A DNA stretch of 64,000 nucleotides from UBA2386 sp046306335 (GTDB lineage Bacteria > Planctomycetota > UBA1135 > UBA2386): the NCBI GenBank assembly GCA_046306335.1, contig JBKDXM010000150.1, forward strand, positions 1 to 64,000, written 5' to 3'. The translations under genes were made by a program, and so were the position numbers. Below, in pieces: positions 8,117 to 16,050 of the stretch; positions within the stretch are counted from its first letter, which is position 1; the number at the start of each line of letters is the position of its first letter. The notes below the pieces were generated by a model that saw only the letters and a list, made by a program, of their open reading frames with translations, searched no databases and was not told where the DNA came from.

Positions 8117-8746
8117 ATGCGCCGCGTCCTGCCGTCCGTCTTCGCCGCCATCGCCGCGATCCTCCCGACGTCCGCATTCGCGCCCGTGCCGGCGTCTGCG
8201 CGCGCGGCGAGTACCCAGGATCCGCAGCCACTGCCGCCGCCGCCGCCAGCCGCAGCACTGCAGCGAGCGCACCAGCTGGCGCAGCCCGGCGAGCGGCATG
8301 CGCTGCTGCAGCGGCTGGTCGGCGAGTGGGACGTCGCCGTGCGCACCTTCCGCGACGGGGCGGGGCCCATCGCCGGCCGTGGTCGCATGCAGGGCAAGGC
8401 GATCCTCGGCGGCCGCTACGTGCAGCTCGACTTCACCTACGAACTCGCCGGCGCGTCGGTCGCGGCGGTGCAGGTGCTCGGTTACGACGCCTTGCTCGAA
8501 CGCTTCACGTCGAGTTGGCGCGACACCTTGACGACGTGGCCGCTGGAGTTCGACGGCGCGCCGAGCCCGTCGTGGCGCGACGGCATGGTGTTGGCCGGGC
8601 GCATCGTCGACCCGGCCGACGGCAGCGCGCAGCCGTGCCGGATCGAGATCGAACTCGGCGACTTCGAGCGCATCACGTGCCGCCAACTCGTTGGCGAAGG
8701 CGCCGCGGCGCGCGCCATCCAGACGCAGGAGTGGACGCGCCGCTGA
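8117..8746 (+). CDS. Secreted DUF1579 family protein
   Basis: A 209-aa protein with a signal peptide (MRRVLPSVFAAIAAILPTSAFA), a Pro-rich linker, and a DUF1579 domain: HALLQRLVGEWDVAVRTF, then GRGRMQGKAILGGRYVQLDFTYELAG and VQVLGYDALLERFTSSWRDTLTTW. Family members adopt a lipocalin-like beta-barrel, and their function is not established. The stop lies 5 bp from the convergent msrA stop. No operon partner is evident. Confidence 0.75.
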   Translation: MRRVLPSVFAAIAAILPTSAFAPVPASARAASTQDPQPLPPPPPAAALQRAHQLAQPGERHALLQRLVGEWDVAVRTFRDGAGPIAGRGRMQGKAILGGRYVQLDFTYELAGASVAAVQVLGYDALLERFTSSWRDTLTTWPLEFDGAPSPSWRDGMVLAGRIVDPADGSAQPCRIEIELGDFERITCRQLVGEGAAARAIQTQEWTRR

Positions 8747-8751
8747 CGCCG

Positions 8752-9486
8752 CTACTTGCCGCCCTGCAGGCCGAGTTTCTTCAGCTTCGGCGCGATCACC
8801 ATGCGGCAGTAACCCTGGTTCGGATTGCGGCGGAAGTAGTCCTGGTGGTAGGCCTCGGCCGGCCAGAAGCGGCTCGCCGGCGCGACCTCCGTCACGATCG
8901 GCGACCCGAACGACGGCTGGAACCGCTTGATCGCGTCCTGCGTCTGCGCCTTCTGCTCGTCGGAGTGGAAGAACACCGCCGAGCGGTATTGCGTGCCGAC
9001 GTCGGCGCCCTGGCGGTTGAGCGTGGTCGGGTCGTGCGAGCGGAAGAACCAGTCGAGCAACTGGGCGAAGGTCACCTTGCTCGGGTCGAAGGTCACCTGC
9101 ACGCACTCGGCGTGGCCGGTCTCGCCGCCGCACACCTGATCGTAGGTCGGGTCGTCGACGTCGCCGCCCATGTAGCCGCTGACGACGTCGAGCACGCCGG
9201 GCAGTTGTTCGAGCACGGCCTCCGTGCACCAGAAGCAGCCATTGGCGAAGGTCGCGACCGCGGTAGTGGCCGGTGCGGTGGGAGTCGGCGGGGCGGCCTG
9301 GGTCGGGTCGGGCATGGCGGCGGGTGCGGGCTGCACAGGAGCCGGCTGGGAGGGCACCGGTTGGGTGGGCACCGGTTGGGTGGGCACCGGTTGGCCGGAT
9401 GCCGGTTCGGGCCCGCTGCAGCCGATGGCGAGGGCGAACAGGGCGGACACCGCCCACGACGACTTGGTGGCAGATGCCGCGCGCAT
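8752..9486 (-). CDS. msrA: Peptide methionine sulfoxide reductase A, lipoprotein form
   Basis: A 244-aa MsrA that reduces methionine-S-sulfoxide in oxidised proteins. The catalytic cysteine is C84 in ANGCFWC. The domain continues with VVSGYMGGDVDDPTYDQVCGGETGHAECVQVTFDP, TQYRSAVFFHSDEQK and EAYHQDYF, all family marks, and has a resolving Cys near the C-terminus (GYCRMVIAPK). Before the domain are a lipobox-like signal (FALAIGC, Cys23) and a Pro-rich linker with 5-aa tandem repeats (TQPVP), so the enzyme probably works in the periplasm as a lipoprotein. No MsrB domain is fused. Start ATG 9486 gives a standard signal peptide. Confidence 0.93.
   Translation of the reverse strand: MRAASATKSSWAVSALFALAIGCSGPEPASGQPVPTQPVPTQPVPSQPAPVQPAPAAMPDPTQAAPPTPTAPATTAVATFANGCFWCTEAVLEQLPGVLDVVSGYMGGDVDDPTYDQVCGGETGHAECVQVTFDPSKVTFAQLLDWFFRSHDPTTLNRQGADVGTQYRSAVFFHSDEQKAQTQDAIKRFQPSFGSPIVTEVAPASRFWPAEAYHQDYFRRNPNQGYCRMVIAPKLKKLGLQGGK
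9351..9405. repeat. 15-bp tandem repeat in the msrA linker
   Basis: The unit GCACCGGTTGGGTGG recurs about three times in this stretch and encodes repeated TQPVP in the Pro-rich linker between the lipobox and the MsrA domain. The array keeps the reading frame. Confidence 0.75.
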
Positions 9487-9613
9487 GGCGGCGAGACTAG
9501 GCTCGTCCGCCGCGGGCCAACAGGGGAAAGTCGGCGGCCCCGCTTTCCGCTCGGCTGGTGGCCGGTATCATCGCCGACGACCCGCGGCCCATCCATGCAA
9601 CCGCGGCGGCACG

Positions 9614-9663
9614 CGACCAACCGGACCGGATCCTCGACGAGGCGGCTTCCTCGTCGGTTGGCG
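9614..9663 (+). promoter_or_regulatory. Structured 5' leader of the RNA-binding-protein gene
   Basis: An 8-bp perfect stem CGACGAGG (9635-9642)/CCTCGTCG (9649-9656) with loop CGGCTT is nested in a competing outer stem CCAACCG (9617-9623)/CGGTTGG (9655-9661). Both lie 42-91 nt upstream of the RRM start codon. Because the two stems share two bases they could be alternative folds, a layout compatible with autoregulation. This is inferred from sequence only. Confidence 0.35.
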
Positions 9664-9704
9664 CGTGGGACCTGAGTTACGTCCCGAGGAAGCCATACCC
9701 CGAA

Positions 9705-10301
9705 ATGGGCAAGCGACTGTACGTCGGCAATCTGCCGTACGACACCGACGAGGCCTCGCTGCGCGAGGCGTTTTCCAAGGGCGGCGGCACCGTCGAACGC
9801 GTGCACGTCGTGCTCGATCGCGAGACGCAGCGACCGCGCGGCTTCGCCTTCGTCGAAATGGCGACCGAAGAGCAGGCCAAGGCGGCGATGGCGGCAATGG
9901 ACGGCGCCGTGTTCGGCGCGCGCCAACTGCGTGTGACCGAGGCCGAAGAGCGGCGCGCGGGGCCCGGCGGGCCCGGTGGGCCGGGTGGGCCGGGCGGTCC
10001 GCGACCGGCAGGCGGCGGCTTCGGCGGGCCGCGGCCCGCGGGCGGCGGCTTCGGGCCGCGCCCCGTCGGCGCTGCGGGTGGCGGTGGTGCCAGCACCGTC
10101 GGCGGCGGCGCGCGGCCGACCGACGACGGCCAGGCGCGCGGCCGCAACTTCGGCCCGGACGCGCGGCCCAAGCGCGAGCGCGAGCAGGAACTGCGCCGCG
10201 GCGCGCCGCCCAAGCGCCGCGCCGGCGGCGACGGCGACAGCGAGGACCCGTTCCACGGCCGCCGCGGCAACCGCCGCTTCGACGAAGACGACGACGAGTA
10301 G
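9705..10301 (+). CDS. RRM-domain RNA-binding protein with Gly/Pro-rich tail
   Basis: A 198-aa protein. Residues 1-80 are one RNA-recognition motif: RNP2 is KRLYVGNLPYDT and RNP1 is RPRGFAFVEM, each with the aromatic residues that stack on RNA. The rest is low complexity: GPGG repeats, two RPAGGGFG repeats, then mixed basic/acidic sequence ending DEDDDE. ATG 9705 is chosen because bacterial and cyanobacterial Rbp proteins begin right at this motif; an in-frame ATG at 9558 would add 49 residues with no family similarity. The leader is strongly structured. Such proteins act on mRNA stability or cold adaptation in other bacteria; the targets here are unknown. Confidence 0.88.
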   Translation: MGKRLYVGNLPYDTDEASLREAFSKGGGTVERVHVVLDRETQRPRGFAFVEMATEEQAKAAMAAMDGAVFGARQLRVTEAEERRAGPGGPGGPGGPGGPRPAGGGFGGPRPAGGGFGPRPVGAAGGGGASTVGGGARPTDDGQARGRNFGPDARPKREREQELRRGAPPKRRAGGDGDSEDPFHGRRGNRRFDEDDDE

Positions 10302-10335
10302 CGGGCCGACCGGCGCCCGTCGGCGGGCGCCTTGA

Positions 10336-10356
10336 TGTTCGGTATTTGTTCGGTAT
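10336..10356 (+). promoter_or_regulatory. Putative LexA (SOS) box upstream of dnaE2
   Basis: TGTTCGGTAT occurs twice in direct orientation, at 10336-10345 and 10347-10356, an exact 11-bp period. It contains GTTC (10337-10340), seven bases, then GTTC (10348-10351). GTTC-N7-GTTC is the LexA operator of alphaproteobacteria. It lies 10-30 nt before the GTG start of dnaE2, an SOS gene in many bacteria. That a planctomycete repressor uses the same site is inference. Confidence 0.6.
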
Positions 10357-10365
10357 ACCGCGCAG

Positions 10366-13300
10366 GTGGCCCTGCTGCTCGCGCGCACGCACTACTCGCT
10401 GCTCACCGCCCCGGCGTCGCCGCGGGCGCTGTGCGAGGAGGCCGTGCGCTGCGGGCTGTCGCACCTGGCGCTCGCCGACACCAACGCCCTGTACGGGCTG
10501 TGGCCGTTCGCGCAGGAGTCGGCGCGCCTGGGCCTGCGCGCGGTGTTCGGCAGCGAACTGGTCGTCGGCGGCCGCCGGCTGGTTGCGCTCGCCCGCGACC
10601 GCGCCCGCGACCGCACGCGGTGCGCGGTGCTGAGCGCGCGCACCGGCGTCGCGGGCGAGCAGCCGTTCGACCTCGCGCGCGCGTGCGAACGGCACGCCGA
10701 GGGCCTGTGGATCGTCTGCAGCGACGTGCGGTTGCTGCCCGAGCTGTCGGTGCGATTGGGGCCGGAGACGCTGCGCGTCGGCCTGCCGCCGCGCACCGGC
10801 GCGCCGAGCCGCGCGGTCGACCTCGACGCGCCCGAGGCGAGCGAGCCGGCCACTGGCCGCAAGCTGCCCGACCCGGCCCCGGGCTGGCCGCGCCAGCAGC
10901 TCCTCGAGGTCGCGCGCGACCGCGACCTGACGCTGTGCGCGGTGCGCGACGTGTGGTTCCCGCGGCCCGAGGACCGCGCGCTGCACCAGCTGTTCCTGGC
11001 GGTGAAGTGGAACCGCGGTCTGCGCGGCGGCGACGCCGACGTCGACCTGCGCGGCATCGCGCAAGCGCCGCCGTGGGCCTGCCTGCCGACCGCTGCGCAA
11101 CAGGCCGACGGTTTCGACGACCAGCCTGCCGCGCTGCTCGCCGCCGAGGAGGTGCTGGCGAGCTGCACGCTGGCCTTTCCGTCGCGCGCGCAGCCGATCT
11201 TCCCGCCGGTCGAATTGCCGGCCGGCGCGACCGCCGCGGACGAGCTGCGGCGGCTCGCGTTCGCCGGCCTGCGGGCGCGCTGCGGCGACGACGCGGCGGC
11301 GCGCAGCCGCTGCGAGCAGGAGCTCGCGGTCATCGAACGCATGGGCTTCGCGCCGTACTTCCTCGCCGTCGCCAGCATCGCCGGCATGGCGCGCGCGCGC
11401 GGCATTCCGTGCCTTGGCCGCGGCTCGGCCGCCGACAGCCTCGTGTCGTACTGCCTCGGCCTGACCGACGCCGATCCGCTGCGCTACGGCCTGTTGTTCG
11501 AGCGCTTCCTCAACGCCGAGCGCGGCGACCTGCCGGACATCGACCTCGACTTCTGCTGGCGCCGCCGCGACGAGCTGATCGACGCCGTCTACGAGCGCTT
11601 CGGCCGCGACCGCGTCGCGCGCATCGCCACCTACACGACCTGCGGGCCGCGCGCGGCGTACCAGGAGGCGGCCAAGGTCCTCGGCCTGCCGCCGGCGGAG
11701 GCGGCGCGGCGCAGCAAGCTGCTGCCGTGGCAGGACCGTCCCGACCTCGACCTCGCCGAAGTGGTCGCGCGCACGCCGGGGTTCTACGCGCGCGGCAAGG
11801 CTGGTTCCGGCGGCGGCGGCGCTGGCAGCGGTGTCGCCGCTGGTGACGGCCTTGGGCCGGCCGCCGGCGACCTGCTGCCGCCGGCGCGCGAACGGCTGCT
11901 GCTGGCGCTGGCGCAGCGGCTGCTCGCCGCGCCGCGCCACCTCGGCGTGCATCCGGGCGGCGTCGTCATCACGCCGGATCCGATCGTCCGCCACGCGCCG
12001 CTCGAACGCGCCGCCAAGGGCGTCGTCGTCACGCAGTACGACATGGACTTCGTCGAGGCGCTCGGCATGGTCAAGATCGACCTGCTCGGCAACCGCGCGC
12101 TGTCGATCGTCGCCGACACCGGCGCGATGGCGGCGGCGCACGGCGCCGTGGTGCCCGACCTCGGCCAGATCGCCGAGGACGACCCGCGGGCGGTGGCGCT
12201 GCTGCGGCAGGGGCGCACGCTCGGCTGCTTCCAGATCGAGTCGCCGGCCATGCGGCAGCTGCTGCAGCAGATGGCGGCCGACAGCCAGGAGCGCGTCATC
12301 CAGGCGATCGCGCTGGTGCGGCCGGGGCCGGCGGCGTCGGGCATGAAGGAGGCCTTCGTCCGGCGCGTGCGCGGCCTCGAGCCGGCGAGCGCGCCGCACC
12401 CGCTGCTGGCCGAGGCCTTCGCCGACACCTTCGGCATCATGCTCTACCAGGAAGACGTCATCCGCGCGGCGATGGCGGTCGCCGGCATGGACGCGACCGC
12501 CGGCGACACGCTGCGGCGTCGGCTCGGCAAGCGCGGCGGCGTGGGCCCGGCCGAGGTCGACGCGTTCGTCGTCGCCGGCCTGCGCCGCGGCCTGCCGCGC
12601 GCGGCGATCGAGCAGGCCTGGCAGGAGATGGCGCGCTTCGCCGGCTACTCGTTCTGCAAGGCGCACGCGGTGTCGTACGGGCGGCTGTCGTGGCGTTGCC
12701 TGTGGCTCAAGGCGCGCTGGCCGGCGGCGTTCCTCGCCGCGGTGCTGCGCCACGAGGCCGGCTACTTCGCGCCCGGCGTCTACGCCGAGGACGCCAAGCG
12801 CTTCGGCGCGACGCTGCGGCCGCCGTGCGTGCAGCAGGGCGGCGACGACCACGAACTGCTCGACCTCGACACCGTGCGCATCGGCCTGCGCCACGTCCGC
12901 GGCGTGTCGGCGCGCGCTGTGGAGGCGATCCTGGCGGCGCGGCGGGCGGGCGGGTCGTTCCGCTCGTTCGCCGACTTCCTGCGGCGCGCGCAACCGGCGC
13001 GCGACGAGGCCGAGGCGCTGGTGCAGGTCGGCGCCTGTGATGCGTTCGGCCAGACGCGGCCGGAGCTGTTGTGGCGGCTGCAGGTCGCCAGCGCGCCGCA
13101 CGGCGCGCGCGCGGCGCGCGCGGCGGCCGCGGCGACGAACGACGTGCTGTTCGCCGACGCGGTGGCGCCGCGCGAGGTCGCCTACCCGCCGCTGCCCGAC
13201 TTCGACGCCGTGCGCCGCGCCGAGGCCGAACTGCGGCTGCTCGGCTTCACGCTCGCGCACCACCCGGTCGACGTGCTGTGGCGGCGCGGCGCCTTGCCGG

Positions 13301-13611
13301 TGCTCGGCCGCTGCGTGCCGTGCGGCCGGCTGGGCGAACGCCTGGGGGCGACCGTGCTGGTCTGCGGCTTCGCCGTGGCCTTCCGCGGCCACCGCACCGA
13401 CGTCGGCGGCATGTGCTTCGTCACGCTGGAGGACGGCACCGGCATCGTCGAGGCGACGCTGTTCCCGGCGACGTGGCAGCGCTGCGGCGGACTGTTGCAG
13501 GGCCGCGGTCCGTACGTGGTGAAGGGCGTCGTCGAGGAGCGGCTCGGCGGCATCGGCCTGCGCGCGCTCGACGTGTCGCTGCCCGACGCGCCGGCCACGA
13601 CCGACGCCTGA
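10366..13611 (+). CDS. dnaE2: Error-prone DNA polymerase DnaE2 (ImuC)
   Basis: A 1081-aa C-family polymerase for translesion synthesis. Polymerase motifs are present: LGRGSAADSLVSYCLGLTD near residue 350, the Asp pair in PDIDLDF near 391-396, and the third Asp in MVKIDLLGN near 567. These are followed by the helix-hairpin-helix region and an OB fold near the C-terminus (GGMCFVTLEDGTGIVEATLFP). The N-terminal PHP domain is degraded: the usual ALTDHD reads ALADTN, so proofreading or phosphatase activity is unlikely. Length and the SOS-like site favour DnaE2 over the replicative DnaE1. ImuA and ImuB, its usual partners, are not adjacent. The GTG start is placed by homology to the PHP N-terminus and the operator just upstream. 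Confidence 0.88.
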   Translation: MALLLARTHYSLLTAPASPRALCEEAVRCGLSHLALADTNALYGLWPFAQESARLGLRAVFGSELVVGGRRLVALARDRARDRTRCAVLSARTGVAGEQPFDLARACERHAEGLWIVCSDVRLLPELSVRLGPETLRVGLPPRTGAPSRAVDLDAPEASEPATGRKLPDPAPGWPRQQLLEVARDRDLTLCAVRDVWFPRPEDRALHQLFLAVKWNRGLRGGDADVDLRGIAQAPPWACLPTAAQQADGFDDQPAALLAAEEVLASCTLAFPSRAQPIFPPVELPAGATAADELRRLAFAGLRARCGDDAAARSRCEQELAVIERMGFAPYFLAVASIAGMARARGIPCLGRGSAADSLVSYCLGLTDADPLRYGLLFERFLNAERGDLPDIDLDFCWRRRDELIDAVYERFGRDRVARIATYTTCGPRAAYQEAAKVLGLPPAEAARRSKLLPWQDRPDLDLAEVVARTPGFYARGKAGSGGGGAGSGVAAGDGLGPAAGDLLPPARERLLLALAQRLLAAPRHLGVHPGGVVITPDPIVRHAPLERAAKGVVVTQYDMDFVEALGMVKIDLLGNRALSIVADTGAMAAAHGAVVPDLGQIAEDDPRAVALLRQGRTLGCFQIESPAMRQLLQQMAADSQERVIQAIALVRPGPAASGMKEAFVRRVRGLEPASAPHPLLAEAFADTFGIMLYQEDVIRAAMAVAGMDATAGDTLRRRLGKRGGVGPAEVDAFVVAGLRRGLPRAAIEQAWQEMARFAGYSFCKAHAVSYGRLSWRCLWLKARWPAAFLAAVLRHEAGYFAPGVYAEDAKRFGATLRPPCVQQGGDDHELLDLDTVRIGLRHVRGVSARAVEAILAARRAGGSFRSFADFLRRAQPARDEAEALVQVGACDAFGQTRPELLWRLQVASAPHGARAARAAAAATNDVLFADAVAPREVAYPPLPDFDAVRRAEAELRLLGFTLAHHPVDVLWRRGALPVLGRCVPCGRLGERLGATVLVCGFAVAFRGHRTDVGGMCFVTLEDGTGIVEATLFPATWQRCGGLLQGRGPYVVKGVVEERLGGIGLRALDVSLPDAPATTDA

Positions 13612-13659
13612 CCGCCGCGCGGTGGCTCGCGCACGGGCCGCGGCGTAGAACCGAGCGCC

Positions 13660-15516
13660 ATGACCGCCACGCAGGCCCCGCCGCCGCGCCTCGCCGAGTT
13701 CACCCTCAAGGCCGTGCTCGCCGGCCTGCTGTTCGGCGTGCTGTTCGGCGCCGCCAACGCCTACCTCGGGCTCAAGGCCGGACTCACCGTCTCGACGTCG
13801 ATCCCGATCGCGGTGCTGTCGGCGCTGGCGTTCCAGCTGTTCCCGCGCAAGGGCACGATCCTGGAGACCAACATGGCCCAGACGGTCGGCAGCGCGTCGA
13901 GCTCACTGGCCTCGGGCACCATCTTCACCATCCCGGCGCTGTTCCTGTGGGGGCAGGTGCCGGAGGTCTGGCAGGTCGGTCTGCTGGCGATGGCCGGCGG
14001 CGTGCTCGGCATCCTGGCGATGGTGCCGCTGCGGCGCCTGCTCATCGTGCAGGCCGACGCCGAACTGCCGTACCCCGAGGGCCGCGCCTGCGCCGAGGTG
14101 CTGCGCGCGACGCAGGGCGACAGCCGCGGCGGCCGCTGGATCGTCGTCGGCATCGTCGTCGGCGCGGCGATGAAGCTGTTCTTCGGCGCGCTGCACGCGC
14201 TGCCCGAGGAAGTGTCGTGGTCGCCGTCGTTCCTGCCCAACGGCAAGGTGGCGCTGAGCCTCGCGCCAGCGCTGATGGCGGTCGGCTTCCTGGTCGGCTT
14301 CCGCGCCGCCGCGGTGATGGTCTCGGGCGCGGTGCTGTCGTCGCTGGTGCTCTACCCGCTGGTCACCACGACGCACCTCGCCGGCCTGCTCGACGCCGGC
14401 AAGGACGGCGCCGTGGCGCTCGGGCCGAAGGACGTCAAGGCGCGCTTCCTGCTGTACGTCGGCGCCGGCGCGGTCGCCGCCGCCGGCCTGTTCACCGTGG
14501 TGAAGACCGCGCCGACGATGCTGGCGTCGCTGCGCGCGGTGGCGCGCGGCGTCGGCGCCGGCGCTGCCGCGGGCGACGGCGGCGACGACCGCGACCGCGA
14601 CGTGCCCGGCTCGGTGCTGGTCGGCGGCCTCGCCGCGCTGGTCGCGGCGCTCGCACTCGTGCCCGGCATCTTCGCCGGCGACCTGTCGTTCGGCGGCCGC
14701 CTGCTCGCCGCGGCGGGCGTCGGCGTGTTCGGCTTCCTGTTCGTGCCGGTGTCGTCGCGCCTCGTCGGCGTGATCGGCGTGAGCTCCAACCCGACCTCGG
14801 CGATGGCGCTGATCACGCTCGCGGGCAGCGCCGGCCTGTTCCTCGCGCTCGGCTGGAAGGGCATCGCTGCGCAGGCCGCGGTGCTGACCATCGGCACGGT
14901 CGTCTGCGTCGCCGCGTCGAAGGCCGGCGACATCAGCCAGGACCTCAAGACCGGCTGGCTCGTCGGCGCGTCGCCGTGGCGGCAGCAGTACGGCCAGCTG
15001 ATCGCCGCCAGCGTCGCCTGCTGGGTCGTCGCCGCGGTGGTGATCGCGATGGGCAAGACCTACGGCTTCGGCGACGACGGCCTCGCAGCGCCGCAGGCGC
15101 GCCTGATGCAGACGATGGTGGAGGCGGTGCTCGGCGCCAGCCTGCCGTGGGACCTGCTGGTGATGGGCGGCCTCGTGTCGGGCACCGGCATGCTCGCCGG
15201 CCTGCCGGCGCTGCCGTTCGCGCTCGGCATCTACCTGCCGCTGTCGACGTTGGCGGCGGTGTTCGTCGGCGGTTGCGTGCGGCGCTGGGCCGAGTCGGCG
15301 CCGAAGGCGAAGCTCGACGTCGAGAACGGCGTGCTGTGCGCGTCGGGCTTCGTCGCCGGCGAAGGCCTCGCCGGCGTCGGCATCGCCGCCTGGACGTACG
15401 CGCAGGGCAAGCGCGCCGCCGCCGGGCCCTTCACCGACCTGCACGGCTGGCTGGCGCTCGGCGTGTTCGCGGTCGCGGTCGTCGTGCTGCGCCGTTCGAC
15501 GCGCAAGGCGGCGTGA
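13660..15516 (+). CDS. OPT family oligopeptide/metal-chelate transporter
   Basis: A 618-aa inner-membrane protein with about 14-16 hydrophobic segments. The start, FTLKAVLAGLLFGVLFGAAN followed by AYLGLKAGLTVSTSIPIAVL, together with ETNMAQTVGSASSSLASGTIFTIPALF and SNPTSAMALITLAGSAGLF, matches bacterial OPT transporters, which import oligopeptides or metal-peptide conjugates by proton coupling. A Ser/Asp-rich cytosolic loop lies near residue 305. The stop overlaps the start of the NYN RNase gene by one base (TGATG), so the two genes are coupled. The substrate is not deducible. Confidence 0.88.
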   Translation: MTATQAPPPRLAEFTLKAVLAGLLFGVLFGAANAYLGLKAGLTVSTSIPIAVLSALAFQLFPRKGTILETNMAQTVGSASSSLASGTIFTIPALFLWGQVPEVWQVGLLAMAGGVLGILAMVPLRRLLIVQADAELPYPEGRACAEVLRATQGDSRGGRWIVVGIVVGAAMKLFFGALHALPEEVSWSPSFLPNGKVALSLAPALMAVGFLVGFRAAAVMVSGAVLSSLVLYPLVTTTHLAGLLDAGKDGAVALGPKDVKARFLLYVGAGAVAAAGLFTVVKTAPTMLASLRAVARGVGAGAAAGDGGDDRDRDVPGSVLVGGLAALVAALALVPGIFAGDLSFGGRLLAAAGVGVFGFLFVPVSSRLVGVIGVSSNPTSAMALITLAGSAGLFLALGWKGIAAQAAVLTIGTVVCVAASKAGDISQDLKTGWLVGASPWRQQYGQLIAASVACWVVAAVVIAMGKTYGFGDDGLAAPQARLMQTMVEAVLGASLPWDLLVMGGLVSGTGMLAGLPALPFALGIYLPLSTLAAVFVGGCVRRWAESAPKAKLDVENGVLCASGFVAGEGLAGVGIAAWTYAQGKRAAAGPFTDLHGWLALGVFAVAVVVLRRSTRKAA

Positions 15517-16028
15517 TGGGCGGCCCGCGCCACCGCCCGCCGTTGCCGCTGCCGCCGCCGCGCGGGGCCATCGTCGTCGACGGCGCCAACGTGATCGCCA
15601 GCAGCAAGGCGCAGCCGCTGCAGCGGCTCGACCTAGTCACCGCCTGGGCGGCGGTCTGGCGCCCCGACCTGCCGGTGATGGTGTTCATCGACCACAACAC
15701 GGCGCGCCGCTGCCGGCCCGAGGTCCAGGACGTCCTGCGTGCCCGCTGTGCCGACGTGACGCCCGGCCGGCCGCGCTACGCCGTCGTGCCGCGCGACCAG
15801 TTCGCCGACGAGCACGTGCTGCGCTTCGCCGCCGCGCACCGCGGCCTCGTCGTCAGCAACGATCGCTACATGGACTGGGAGGACCTGCGCGCCGACGCCG
15901 TGCTGGTGCAGTTCCAGCTGGCCGACGGGGTGCTGCGCGTCGCCGACGAGGCGGTGTGGTTCAAGCCGAGCGGCGGCGCGCAGTGGGTGGCGACGGCCGA
16001 CCTGCGGCAGCAGCTGCCGGACGGCTGA
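15516..16028 (+). CDS. NYN/Zc3h12a-like (PIN-fold) ribonuclease
   Basis: A 170-aa protein with an NYN domain: GAIVVDGANVIAS supplies the first metal-binding Asp, VMVFIDHNTARR the second strand, RDQFADEHVLRFAAAHRG the middle acidic helix, and LVVSNDRYMDWEDL the final Asp pair. This pattern is that of Zc3h12a-like RNases, which cut single-stranded or structured RNA in a metal-dependent way. Its ATG overlaps the OPT stop by one base. No antitoxin-like partner gene is next to it, so it is not an evident toxin. The RNA target is unknown. Confidence 0.8.
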   Translation: MGGPRHRPPLPLPPPRGAIVVDGANVIASSKAQPLQRLDLVTAWAAVWRPDLPVMVFIDHNTARRCRPEVQDVLRARCADVTPGRPRYAVVPRDQFADEHVLRFAAAHRGLVVSNDRYMDWEDLRADAVLVQFQLADGVLRVADEAVWFKPSGGAQWVATADLRQQLPDG

Positions 16029-16050
16029 CACGGCGACGCCGCCGTCAGCC
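16023..16050. terminator. Shared hairpin containing both stop codons of convergent genes
   Basis: GGCTGAC (16023-16029) pairs with GTCAGCC (16044-16050), with a nested CGG/CCG pairing inside. The stops of the NYN RNase (+) and the MFS transporter (-) both lie in the stem, so the short junction may terminate both transcripts. Confidence 0.4.

Noticed and set aside
9558..9704. N-terminal extension of the RRM protein to ATG 9558
   Set aside because: The added residues overlap the structured leader and lack family similarity; the RRM begins at MGKRLYVGNLPY.
9568..13392. A 1274-codon antisense frame across the RRM and dnaE2 genes
   Set aside because: Its translation is low-complexity Arg/Gln/Ala with no domain, while the plus strand holds clear RRM and polymerase motifs.
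10366..13611. Replicative DnaE1 for the polymerase gene
   Set aside because: Length 1081 aa, a decayed PHP domain and an SOS-like upstream site fit DnaE2; replicative DnaE1 is typically longer with a standard PHP site.
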